From assembly GCA_010645155.1 (NCBI GenBank), contig CM021323.1:4740781-4804780 (forward strand): 64,000 bases of DNA, read 5' to 3'. Position numbers and translations under genes: made by a program. Shown here piece after piece: positions 13,262 through 24,700 of the stretch (the first letter of the stretch is position 1; the number at the start of each line of letters is the position of its first letter). The DNA comes from Tigriopus japonicus. Lineage: Eukaryota > Arthropoda > Copepoda > Harpacticoida > Harpacticidae. The notes under the pieces were generated by a model. It made no database searches. It was not told the DNA's origin and was given only the letters and a program-made list of their open reading frames with translations.

Positions 13262-15149
13262 TAGATACTGCATTAAAGGGTGGTTCAGACCGCTCAGATC
13301 ACAAAAAAAGACAAATTGATCAAGAGTAAGTTAGTTGCCTGTTCCGTTGTTTAACTTAAACATCACGACCCTGTGTATTGAAAACCTTAATAAAAATCGT
13401 CGCTTGGCCAAAATACGATTCCTTTGAAGAGCCATCAAATTTTCATTTCACCGTCTAAAGGCCGTTCGCCTCGGAGTTTTCAAATGACAAAGCAATAATT
13501 GTTTCTTCACACTCGCTATTTCATTCTCGCAGGATAGACGATAGAGCGACTCTTTCACGGTCTTCCACCATACTACAGTATATACCTTTTGGACCATATG
13601 CATTGGAGAGGTTCTCGAAAACCGGAGCGAATCCCAGAACAAAAGAATGGAGACGACGTTGAGCGAGCTTTGAAGTCAAAACACACCAAACCATCACTCA
13701 GTGTAAAACCAATTTTTTCTTGGTCTTTGAAAAAGAGAGCCGAACCGTGGGCAAATCAGTCCCCTCCATTCCCACTTTGATTCATTTCTTCGCACTCTCG
13801 CCATTTTAAAGCTAAAAACTTGGCTGACAAGTTTTGGCGACTCTGTGAAAACTACTAGAATCTTTGAATTTACCAAAAAATCTTCACGAAAGCCTGCACA
13901 AAACTAACGAAAAAAATCCGCATGTGTTTGGTCAATCTGAAAACCAATGGGCACTTTTCACAAAATTATCTCTCCATTCGAGGATTTTTGTTGGGCAAGC
14001 AGAATCTCATTTGGTACGAGGACCAAACGAGTCAGTCGCACAATGTGCCCTCTGTCCATTGGTAGATAATGGACAATCGTTCCTTCTTTGGCCTTGATGC
14101 CAAGAGTGGTGAAGCGAAATGAAAGTGCACACTCTAAAAAATCGCGACCCATTTCTTTGTAACACAACATTAATGAATTACTGTAGTTTTGTACATTTTT
14201 CTTGACACAATGAAAGCTCTTGAAGATGCTCTGTTCAATTGGAACTCGTCTTTCTAAGAAAGTGGAACAGAACTCGCAAAGGAAAGGTCTACCTTTGGCA
14301 AGGCGTAATTAGAATGAATTACCCCAGAATTGCCCTCATTAGATTATTGGAGGGTGTGGATGGATGCCTTTGGAGGAAGACGAAGAGCTTTGTTATGGAC
14401 CATCCAAGACAGCAAGTTTAGGAACACGTAAGATGTGTCCCAGGGTTCAGTCGATGAAAGGCGAAAGAACGGAAGACCAGGTTTGCCCAAAGGCGACGTT
14501 AATCAAATTCCACCAATCAGTCCATTGCACAAATGTCCGCTCGAGGACTTCAAGGGGTTCCAGGTGGATTTGGATTCTATTATCAAAAGGAAAAGGAACA
14601 ATCGCGAGGAATAACAAAGAATCCACCCATACTTGGGTTTGTTTTCCATCGAAATGGAATTGGAAAAACGTTAGTTTAAACCGAAGCCAAATGACAAGAA
14701 GCTTTGGATCAATCCAAAAGATTGGCATTTTCACAAATTAAGATCATCATACTTGACTAGTCATTGAAGATAGGTTTAAATGCGTTTGAAAAAACATACA
14801 ATAGTTTATTATGATGCATTACCCTGCTTTTGTCTCTTTTTTTCAATGTTGCGTTATACTGTGAACAACTCTTGGTTAGATTAGCTCTAACACCTTTTTT
14901 CGAGTTCCACAGGAGTAATCTTGACGAGGGAAGAAAATGGGTTTGGTGGTATTTGCTTTTTGATCACTCACGCGCTTATTTTTAGCCACGTTGGCCTTTG
15001 CCCATTTCTCACCGTAATGTCCCAATATTTCTCTTCTTTAAACCCCCATCGTACCCAACTCCTTAGGGGCATGCCTGAAGAGCCAGGAGAGACATTCTCC
15101 TAATTTAAGGTCACCAATCATGGGTGTCGTGGTGGTAATACCAGACTGG
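13262..15149. other. Intergenic stretch, no supported gene
   Basis: Several overlapping frames of 60-125 codons on both strands (for example 14364..14741 plus and 14447..14734 minus) show no domain or splice pattern that I can support. Some of this may be decayed transposon, given the HARBI1-like fragment just to the right. Confidence 0.4.
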
Positions 15150-15290
15150 AGAATTGTGACCGTTTGGTTACACGGAACGCCAAAGTGATCCATTTTTAAG
15201 GGCCAGGCATCATCACCGACAAGCACTCGGTAAGATCCGGTCGTCTTTAACGACCTTTGCTCGTCAGTTGCAGACCTGGCAGGTTTTCCT
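15150..15290 (-). pseudogene. HARBI1/Harbinger-like transposase fragment
   Basis: Within a minus-strand open frame (15038..15352), the peptide SYRVLVGDDAWPLKMDHF resembles the second catalytic-Asp motif of PIF/Harbinger DDE nucleases (typically a hydrophobic strand, then GD-x-AFPL). Only this short piece is recognisable. The rest of the DDE domain is absent or scrambled, so this would be a fossil. The match is short and could be coincidental. Confidence 0.3.
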
Positions 15291-16002
15291 TTGCAACTAG
15301 AGCCACTATTGCATAAGAGTACGCGCATGAAAGTTTTTGGTCTCAGTCGCACAAATGTAAAACAAGTGTTAGACTTTCAGAAACCACAAGACTCAAAAAG
15401 GAAGTCTTGCTTCGAAAATACATTGCCCAAAAAGCACGTTTAGTGTTCTTTCCTTCGTCCTCTCTAACTTTGTGTGGACACTTGGTTCCAAGTGGGACCA
15501 ATCAATCTCATGCGCGTACTCTGCTAAATATGGCGTCTCTAGTTGCAACGATCTCCGCTTTCCTTATTAGGTGTTCTGTCCGACATTGCCATAACTTGTA
15601 CCAGGAACCCAAATACATACTTGGTAGTTGGTTCCATGTTTCTCCTCAATATCTGTCAACGAAAGGCAAAGCGATCGAATCAACAACGTGGATGCCATGT
15701 TACTCTTACTAGACAAAAAAACTAGTCCCTCTATCAATTGATGTGCCTTCAAGTGACATCTTCGGAAATCCCTCCTCCTGCTCCTCCCATTTGGAACACT
15801 GAAGGTAACGCACGGTGGACCTTCTCTCCACTGGTTTGGTTGTTTTCAAGAGGCTGTCTATACTTTTTCATCAATAATTCGTGGACGCCACCCAATGAGT
15901 TAGGTCCATTACCATTACTTGGTTAGATGTTCGAGTGTATCTCGGGTGTAACATATGAGGAACCAAGGTCCATAAAAAGCGAATGTATGGTTGCAAGAAG
16001 GG

Positions 16003-16043
<41 letters not shown>

Positions 16044-16851
16044 CATACGCTCGAATGAGTCTGACTGCCACGAAAATGTCACGGGTCCTATGTTGTTGTT
16101 GGGTGGTGGGTTGGTCCCTCGGTCGGTCAGGGTTTGAAGAACATACTGGCCTGTCAACTCTAGACAAGTCCGTCGTAGAGGATCTAGACCATCTGGGGTC
16201 CTTGAACCTCTCGAAAGTTCCAAGATTAACGCAAGAAACTCGAACTTCAGCATCTGGGGGGACATTTCTAATTAAAGGGATATCTCCAAGTTTACAGTTG
16301 CCATTCACTCCATTGGTTTCAGAGTAGAGTTCGGAGCTCATTCCCAAATAGGCACTTATAACGTTATGTTGGGCTGAATGAAGATAGATTGACATGAATT
16401 GATCTATATACCAAGTTTGGTTATTTGAACTATTTGCTTACACTCAAATGACCAATTCCAGTTCGAAAAGACTACCAATAATCCTGAATCCAAAAAAAGA
16501 TAGTGTACCATTCACAGCAGTACTTTGGTAACTTTCTGGAACGTAGTTTGGGCGTATTTGAAAAAGAGAATGGGTGGAGGCGGAAGAGGAGTGGGATGGC
16601 CGAGACAATATTGAAAGGAACACAGATACGTCTCTCAAACTGTCAACGCCTCTCCAATGGTGGTCGTGTCATCTGCAATGGATTGATCAGGCACATCAAT
16701 CACCTCACTTTTCCGAACATACCAGAATTTGTGGACGATGGTCTTACAATAGATTCAAGTTACTCTTCATTTGTCATGCATTTATAAGCAACGTTGCAGG
16801 GTCTCTTGGGTGATTATCTAATGAATGGTTGGGTAAACGAGGCTCGATTCA
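15291..16851. other. Intergenic stretch with a CT microsatellite, no supported gene
   Basis: Overlapping open frames around 15871-16395 run straight through the (CT)n tract and are not credible coding sequence. No other feature recognised. Confidence 0.45.
16005..16041. repeat. (CT)n microsatellite
   Basis: An uninterrupted run of about 18 CT dinucleotides. Confidence 0.98.
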
Positions 16852-17460
16852 TAGGTCACAAACAAAACGGTCACTGGTAAGTAGGTCACAATGAAAATGT
16901 CACAGCAAAACAGTCGCGGTAAAACCGTCACAGTAAAAAGGTAAGAAGGTAAAATGGCCAGAGTAAAAAAGTCACAAGGTCAAACATTCACAGTAAAAAG
17001 GTCACAAGGTGAAAAACTTCACCTCTCCGATTGGATCCTAGGGGCTGACTCCAGGAGCTCTAACCTGTTCCATGGTTAAAACTTGACTCATGGGACCGTG
17101 ATAAAATCTGGGTGAAACCCAATTATACCAAGAAAAAGGATACATATTCATCAGGAACCCAATCCAAACGCGTTACTTTTTTTAACTATTGACCCTACCA
17201 GATTTTCCGGACCCCAGAGGAGGGTGTGCCGTACCACTCTTCATTCCAACTTGCCCCCTACCTTCAAAGTGCAACCATGGGCTTCGAGATAATTTGGGTG
17301 GAACACAATCTGTCCTCGAAAAAATAACAACTTTTACAATGACCTTTTTATGGGGTAAGTATTGCTTTTAGGACCGTTTTACTTTGTGACCTTATTTCCT
17401 TGTGACCTTTTTACTGTGACCTATTTACCTGTGACACTTTTGCTCATGACCTTTTTGCCT
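16852..17460. repeat. Foldback-like element with GGTCACAGTAAAA repeat arms
   Basis: The left arm (16852-17015) carries about eleven degenerate units of roughly 14 bp with consensus GGTCACAGTAAAAA. The right arm (17371-17459, possibly from 17340) carries five or six units in the opposite orientation, reading TTTTTACTGTGACC. The arms flank about 320 bp of unrelated sequence. Inverted arms made of short internal tandem repeats are the hallmark of foldback transposons. The unit also contains the AGGTCA core of nuclear-receptor half-sites, though a repeat origin explains it sufficiently. Exact ends and target duplication not found. Confidence 0.6.
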
Positions 17461-18537
17461 ACAATCGGATAAATTACGCATTTCAAGTTCCGGCTTTTCA
17501 TGATGGATAAAGTATTGTTCTTCGTAAACAATAAGATCCTCTCTTATTATTGAAATTTAATATAATATAGATTTATTTTTGGTCTCCATTTTTAAACCAC
17601 ACGGCCTTTTGTCCCACTGATTTGTTTCATGAATCCATTTGTTGGCAACTGTAAAAAAGTGAAAATTACTGATTTTAAGGGTTGCATTCAAAAGGCAGCT
17701 TTTGTCTTTTGTATTAAGGCATGAGAATGGCTGTTTTTCTATACTTGGGAATGTTAGAGCTATTTGAATTAATGCAAAGGACTTCAACTTAGAGGCTTGA
17801 CTTATATTGGCTGAAATTGTTGAAAATTTTGCTTGGGCAACAACTGCGTCTAATTTGCGCTCTGAGTGGGATCAGAGTCCTGAATTAATCATATCACGTC
17901 ATTTAATTGCTAACTTGATATCAAAATTTCTTCTTCAGGGACTACAAGAAGGTTTAACACTCTTGTGTGCTTTATGGTTTGGCAGAAAAATTAGAGAAAG
18001 CATTTACCAAGTCAAGGACTTCGATACATAACAATTTGCTTCAACCAATATAATTTTGCCTTTGCTACATATTTATGACTGCTACAAATGTTTGAATGGT
18101 CGGAAAAGGACTTGTTTAAGTCTCTTCTTATGGAATACAATTTGACCACTTTGTGGGATTTATCAAGGATCACCAAACACCTGGATGCCTCGGCTACCGG
18201 CAAAAGCCATTTTTTGAATTCTGTGTTATACAGAGAAAAATCTTATCAAACCAAGTGTTTGATTGGTAATGCAAAGCTCACATGCTTAATTTCAACTTGA
18301 TCGACTGAAACTTGTTGCATTTAAAGTAATTTGAAGCGTAAAGCATAGCGCGCTCTTCCGACCGAACATTTGCACCTACAATCGTCCAAAAGGACGATTA
18401 TAGGGTCAATTTTTCTCTCGTTTCCGCGCGTATGTATTGCGACTGTAGCAAATTTGGAAACCTTGTTTCTCGTGGACGGAGTAATGTACCATGCTGAAAT
18501 TCAGCAAACGACATCCTCATATGATTGTTTAATCATT
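17461..18537. other. Intergenic stretch downstream of the shorter P4HA gene
   Basis: No supported gene. Short AT-rich frames only. Confidence 0.45.
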
Positions 18538-18543
18538 CTTATC
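18538..18543 (-). terminator. Candidate poly(A) signal (ATTAAA), downstream P4HA gene
   Basis: The common variant hexamer ATTAAA on the minus strand, 52 bases after the proposed stop at 18595. Confidence 0.35.
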
Positions 18544-18594
18544 AAAGCAAAGTCATTTAAATGAATGGAATCCGATTTAAAAAAAATCCACAGC

Positions 18595-20547
18595 TTAACG
18601 CCTGAGCGGAGGCTTCCATGTCTTCCTATTTCCTTGGATTTATCTACGGTACATATGATTAACAATGAGAACATAAATCCGTGTGTCCTACCCCATTTGC
18701 TTCCAAATAACAAGGGACAAGCTCCATGGAGTGTTCGTTGATCTGGCCAAAGAGACTCTTTTAGGTTGTACCAAAATACCGCTGAACCAGCTTCAGGTTT
18801 CACCGACGCACCCAAAAGTGGAAAAACGGTATTTCCTCCACCTTGCACATCGTTCAACTAGAAGAAGATCGTCCTTCAAAGCAGAATCACGTCCAGTTAT
18901 CCAATGAAAACTTACGTAAAACATCCAAGTTGCAATTCGATCTCCAAACACTTGATGCGACGTTTCCTAAGAAACAAGACTAGCAATTGAGGCAAAATGT
19001 TGAGAATGGTAATTATTAACTGTCCTCACATATTTTTCGGGCTTTCTTGAATGATCGAAATGACTCTCATATAACCCTGCATTAAGATAGTTTGCTACTT
19101 GTAGGGTCTCAGCATCAGCTGGATAAACTAAGGATTTGGTCTTCAATCCCGTTAGATGAGAGACTCGCTTGGCCAGATTCACGGCCACGGGATGAATCGA
19201 ATCTTGAAGCCACGTGTGTGCCGCAATTCGGGTTTTGGATACTTTGGTAGCGTAAAGTTCGCCAACTTGGGCTCGAATGAGCTGTAAAGAGAAAATACTG
19301 TCGATTTGTGAAAGTACTGACTCAAGTACACTTGTTGGGAATATTTACCAAAGGAGATGCGGAATCTTGAATGAATTTCATCTCTCTTGGTGAAGCGACA
19401 TCTCGAAAGACCAAAACTTGAGGAACATCATGGGCAACCTCGACTTTTGCCGGAGCCAGCTTGTAATACGGGTTATTGTAATGAGAGAGGTGGCACTTCA
19501 ATCTGGCCAAATGAGCTGGAGACTGAAAGTATCTTTTAATCTATTAGAATGAAGAGAAATCTTCTTGCACAAAGTCTTACCCGAAACTCAACTCCTCGAC
19601 AAAGAGCCTTGAAAATGTCCACATCAAAAAATGTTTCGGCAGTGAGTGTTCCATTGTGAGCAATCCTGAACTCGGATTTGATCCAGGTAGCATTCTCTCG
19701 ATCACGGTTCAAATCTCTTCGTTGTCGAAAAACGTCTGGTTCTTTATCAACTTGCTTGGGAAATATCTGGCTCTTGAGGCCCCATGGGTTCCAAAATTGC
19801 GCATCATGTTCATCACTGGCCATTTGCAGGTATTGTTTGGCTACAGTCACGGGTAAAGTTCGGTTTCCCTCTTGTTCCGCCAAATGGACCGCCTGCTGGA
19901 ACCATTCCAAGCTATGGGAGAGCTTCTTCTCTTGAAAGCAATGCTTGCCAATATACCAACAATCTTGGGCCGTGAGAGAGGCATTGGTCTCGATGAGAAC
20001 ACCGTTACTGACAAATTTGCCTTTGGCGAGATCAGGGACTTCAACTTCATAGATGTCTTGGATTCGGAGCAAGGCCTTGGCCAATCCGTGTAAATCAGAT
20101 TCGTTGGGAGTAACCACACTTCTTCTCCGAGCCATTCTTAGAGTCCGGTTGAATTCGGAAACCGGTTCGTTCGAGAGGTCGTCTTCAACTTTTTTGTAGT
20201 ACACACTCAACCTCTTCACAGTGTTGAAGGCGTAGATTGGATTTTCCAAGTCAAGATCCCGTGGTTTTTCATCGGGTTTGACGTGACTAGTGGCTTTTTT
20301 GAATTCCTGAAATTGTTCCAATTTGGTCAGGGAATAAAATTGGCTATTTACAACAGGTTTAAGAAGCTCATACTTCCAGGTAGCTGTCAATATTGTTGAT
20401 CCTTTTTTCCAAGTTCTCAATGTAGCCTTCAAGTCCGGATAAGAGATCGTGTTCAAACCTAAAGACTTCTTTCATATTTCCACCAGAACTAAATACTTCG
20501 GCACGGATCAATGCAGTCAGGGTCAAAAGCACCATCACTTTGGACAT
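18595..20547 (-). CDS. Prolyl 4-hydroxylase alpha subunit, divergent C-terminus
   Basis: Seven exons: 20374..20547, 19581..20306, 19349..19522, 19030..19281, 18916..18966, 18692..18857, 18595..18632; 526 residues, normal for the family. It hydroxylates collagen prolines in the ER lumen, using iron and 2-oxoglutarate, together with PDI. Seen: a signal peptide (MSKVMVLLTLTALIRA), the N-terminal P4Ha_N region starting EVFSS, the TPR-like peptide-binding domain around LTAQDCWYIGKHCF, and the dioxygenase domain. Iron ligands are His432, Asp434 (ESHFD) and His503; Lys513 binds 2-oxoglutarate. A splice acceptor nine bases before the ATG, with a donor at 20736, implies a 5' UTR intron. Odd: after GSKW the usual SNKW...RPC ending is missing and the model ends GNRKTWKPPLRR. 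That last junction uses an AAG acceptor; the alternative TAG acceptor at 18643 gives an unlike tail. Confidence 0.9.
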
Positions 20548-20737
20548 GCTTGTAAGCTGGAATAAAGAATTTTGGCACTCAAAGATCGTTGGTTTTCTCG
20601 GCTGGCTGCTTTTCCTGGCCATGATTTGAATCTCTTTTTCAGAAGGAGTTGCACACTTTTGAGATCGTTTTTCTTTTTGCACTAGCTTCTTTGGATGATT
20701 GAGCTTTGATCACAAAGACTTTAATTGTACTCTTACC

Positions 20738-21792
20738 AGGCGTTGTAATTTGGATTTGCACGACAATTTCACCGTGAGAAATGAAACTTTGCATGCTCTT
20801 TCTTTTTCCTTCCCGGAAGAGCGAAAGACAGTCAAGCTAAGTATTAGATAGTGACACCGTGATTTGGCAAAGGCGTTTTATGTTGCAGTTTTTGAATGGA
20901 GTAAAATGTGTGAAGCAGTAAAGAAACAAAAGGGTGAATGTCTACTTAGTCAAACGTTGACTTGATTCATTTCTAAACGTTAAAAAACAATGTCTTAATT
21001 AGCTATTTATATTGAACCTTCGAAATTCACTCAATTGTCGGTTAGTCGCAACTTACTCTATTAGGCTATTACTATTGAATATCAGTGTAGAATTTGAAAA
21101 ATACACAGTAATTTTTGAACTATTGTCCCAATCTTAGTTTTGGCGACTTTGATGGCAAATGATGAGATGGTTCAGTTACTTAATGAAATTTGTAACCGTA
21201 TTCTGGATAAAACAACAATGAGGATACATAGAACAAGCAGCTCATTTTTCATCATTTTAAACGACTTCAAAAAGAAAGTGCCTTCTGATTGGGGATGACA
21301 CCTTACTTGAGCATTTTCATCTCCGTTAGTAACAGCCAAAATATGTTCCCGTTTCACATGGTACAAACAATGTCACACACTTAACAAAGTACCTGAACCA
21401 AAGCTCCTAGAATGTCTTGAACACTCAATGAATAACTTACCCAATATATTTTAGTCACTAACATGTTGAGTTACTAATTCATTCCTTGTTGTTGATTTGC
21501 AAGTTTCACCCTCACTTTTCTTTAGGCCTATTTGTCGTTTCGTTTCTCCTACCTCTCTCTGAGTGTGGTTGTACTTAAACCAGGCGCCTCGAACAGAACC
21601 ACATTTGAGGGCACGCCGAAGACAACTTGGACGAGGAAGGGGAAAATTGGTTAGGAAACTTGAATATCTACCATGTAAGCAGGCCCAAAACTTTCCAAAC
21701 ATTAACTGTCCATCGTAGCTTCACGACATTATGCACAAAGGGAGATTTGGTTGGATATCACAGCATGTATTTCAACTATCATCAAACATCAA
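20738..21792. other. Spacer between the two P4HA genes
   Basis: About 1 kb separates the stop of the upstream gene (21793) from the non-coding first exon of the downstream gene, which ends at a donor after 20737. It should hold the 3' UTR of one and the promoter of the other. No clear TATA box or AATAAA was identified. Confidence 0.45.
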
Positions 21793-24700
21793 TTATTTGC
21801 CTTCGTTCTTGGCCAAGCCACAAGGTCGGGTAAATGCTTGTCCACCTTCCCTGATCCATTTATTTGACACTAAAGAAGAAAAAGAAAGAAGACATTACTC
21901 TGGGTCCTTTATGCTCGTCCTTAAGAGATCTAGCAAAAAATCTCACCCCATTTGGTTCCATGCAAGATGGGACAAGCTCCATGTAACGTGGCTCGATCAG
22001 CTTGGCCATCCTTGTGAAGATTGTACCAAAAGACAGCTGATCCACCTGTGGCGTCAACGCCGGCTCCAATTCGAGGAAACACAGTTCGACCCCCGGCGGG
22101 AACATGACTGATCTGTGAGACAAAGATTTATAAGTTTTTAATTGATTTCATCTTAGATATGAGTTCACGGGTTGGTTGTTAAGTTATGCATTTTCAGTGT
22201 GCTCTACATAAATCATATCAATTTACCGTAGTTACTTTCGGTCGAAATTTCGGTCTCAGTTCGGTTTGGCTAATCCTTACCCAAACCGAAATCAGTCATG
22301 CATTATGGAAAATGGTGTTTGAGAGAAAAATTGAAGTTTTGCATGTCAAAAACATAAAGCAAAATTGTAAAATTCGATTAGTTCCTCTTATTCTTATGGG
22401 TAATACGAATCTTTAGGCTAATTATATACAGTATGTACCAAAGTAACGAAAAACCTAATTTTATAGTATATAACTAGTAATTGAAAAAAAGTATTGAAAC
22501 AATTGAACCTCACAAAGGTTCATATTGGATATGATTTGCTAAACACTTGGTTTGAAGAGTCAGAAAAAAGCACCCAAATTATTTAAGCGACGACGGGTTT
22601 TCTCGTCAAAGGTCATTTCTAAAAACAGAACTTTCGTGACTCTGACTTTTTTCTCCCTTCCGAAATTTGGCCCATGTGGAAAATAAGTTTAAAAAAACTG
22701 GTGTTTTGAGTGTGTACCAGAGAACTGTTTAGGTGATTGGATTTTGTCATACTCCATTTAAATTACTTCAGTTTACATGAAGCTTACATAAAACATCCAC
22801 GTGGCAATTCTATCCCCGATGTACATGCCTTTGTGAGGCAGTTGGATCATGTGATTGGGATCTTGTTCTTTCATCACATAATCATGATGAGGGTTATAAT
22901 GGCCACCGTTGACGTAATTGGCCACCTTTAAGGAAATAAATAACGCATTACTCAAATGCAGATATTGCACAAATTGCCCTCATACTTGAAGCAATTCCGA
23001 TTCCTCCTTCATCGTATCCGTGTTCAGGCCAGTCATCCAAGCAACTCGTTTGGTGATGGTCCGAATCAAGGGATCAAATGAGTCTTGCAACCAACTGGTT
23101 TTGGACGTTCTTGAGTTGGAAATCTTGGTGGGAACTGCTCCAGAGCCCTGAACTTGAGACCGCATCAACTGAAACGTTGCGTTCATTAGTGTTTCTTTTG
23201 TATTTGTAATTTGCAATTCGCTCGAACGCAGCAATTTGCACGGTCATTCAAAGGCAGTCATGGCCATTAGAGAATGTAAAGTGGGTCCCTCCCAAATTAA
23301 GTCTTACCAATGGAGCAGCGATCTTTCGAATAGTCGACATTTCTTCATTGGAGAGAACGTTGTGGAAGATCTGAATCAAGGGCTTACGATGAGCGATCTC
23401 AATCTGGGCAGGATGGAGATAGTAATACGGATCTCCTTGATGGCTGTAGAAACATTTCAACGTAGCTACATACGCTGGGGTCTGAAACAAAACCAATTCC
23501 TGGGTCCATACCAACCAATTTCCATCATCGCAATCGACTTTACCCTGAGTTCTTCACCCCTACAAAGGGCATTGAATCGTGGGATGTCGTCTTCATTATC
23601 ATGCACCAAATGAGGCGAGCTCAGGTTCTTCATGAGTTTTTCATGAGTGCTCTGGTGGATCTTTTCCCTTTGTTGAAACGGTGGTTCCTCGTAGACTGGT
23701 TTTGGAAACAGATTGGGATCCTTTTCTCCATTGAGAACTCGTTCATCGTGGGTCTTGGCGGCAAGGTCGATGAAGGTTTGTATTTGTTCCTGGCTCACGG
23801 TTTGATTCCCTTCTCTACCAGCCAAGACCCAAGCCTCTTCAAACCACTCCAAACTTCGAGCCAAAGCTCCACTATTGAAGCAATGTTTGCCCATAAATAG
23901 ACAATCCTGGGGAGAGAAGAAGTAGGTCAAAATTTCGTTTGATTTGAATATGGGTATACTTTAAGAACTCGCCTGTGCGGTTAAAGTGGCTTTGGAGGAA
24001 ACTCTCTGGTTTCCATTGCCAAATTTGCCGTTGATCATGTCTCGGATATCCAATTCATAGACATCTTGAAGTCTAATGAGAGATTGTGCGGATCCATTCA
24101 AATCGTCCTCTCTTGGCGTGACTGGACTAAGACGCTTTCTCTTGAGAGCAAATTCAGTTTCTATGAGGCATATTTGAATGCATGATGAGACTTGCCAGAC
24201 CAAGATTAGAAATTGTGCACTCACCTGTCCAATCATTGTTTTTGAGATCTTCTTCAATTTTTTTCCAATCGACCGAAAACCTCTTCATGAGTTTATATGC
24301 ATGAATAGGATTGCCAGCGATTCGCTCCATAAATGCGTCGTCCGATTCCTCTGGTTGTCGCTCGGATTCCAGGATGTTGACTTCCTGTTGATGAATACAT
24401 ATGTACATAACTATAATTGAGATTTCGGATTGCTTTCATTTATGTATACGGAATGTCATTGTAATACAATGCTGTTACTTGATATCATTCAAATATCTTT
24501 TTGTGACTCCAGAAATAAAACATTTTCAATCACGTCGGTACCTCACCAAAGGCAAACTAAAGGATCTGTTCCAGACTGTAAATATGAGCAATCTCAAAGG
24601 AGAAAAGGATGCCAAAATTACTGAGGTAAAAAAGGTCAAGGCAAAAAAACAATAAAAAATGTGATTCCGTTTCATCAAACATGGCAGTCCCTGGTTTCCC

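Noticed and set aside
15871..16395. Open frames of 114-174 codons over the CT microsatellite
   Set aside because: The Arg-Glu or Leu-Ser repeats come from the (CT)n run, and all frames there are open for that reason. No splice sites or domains.
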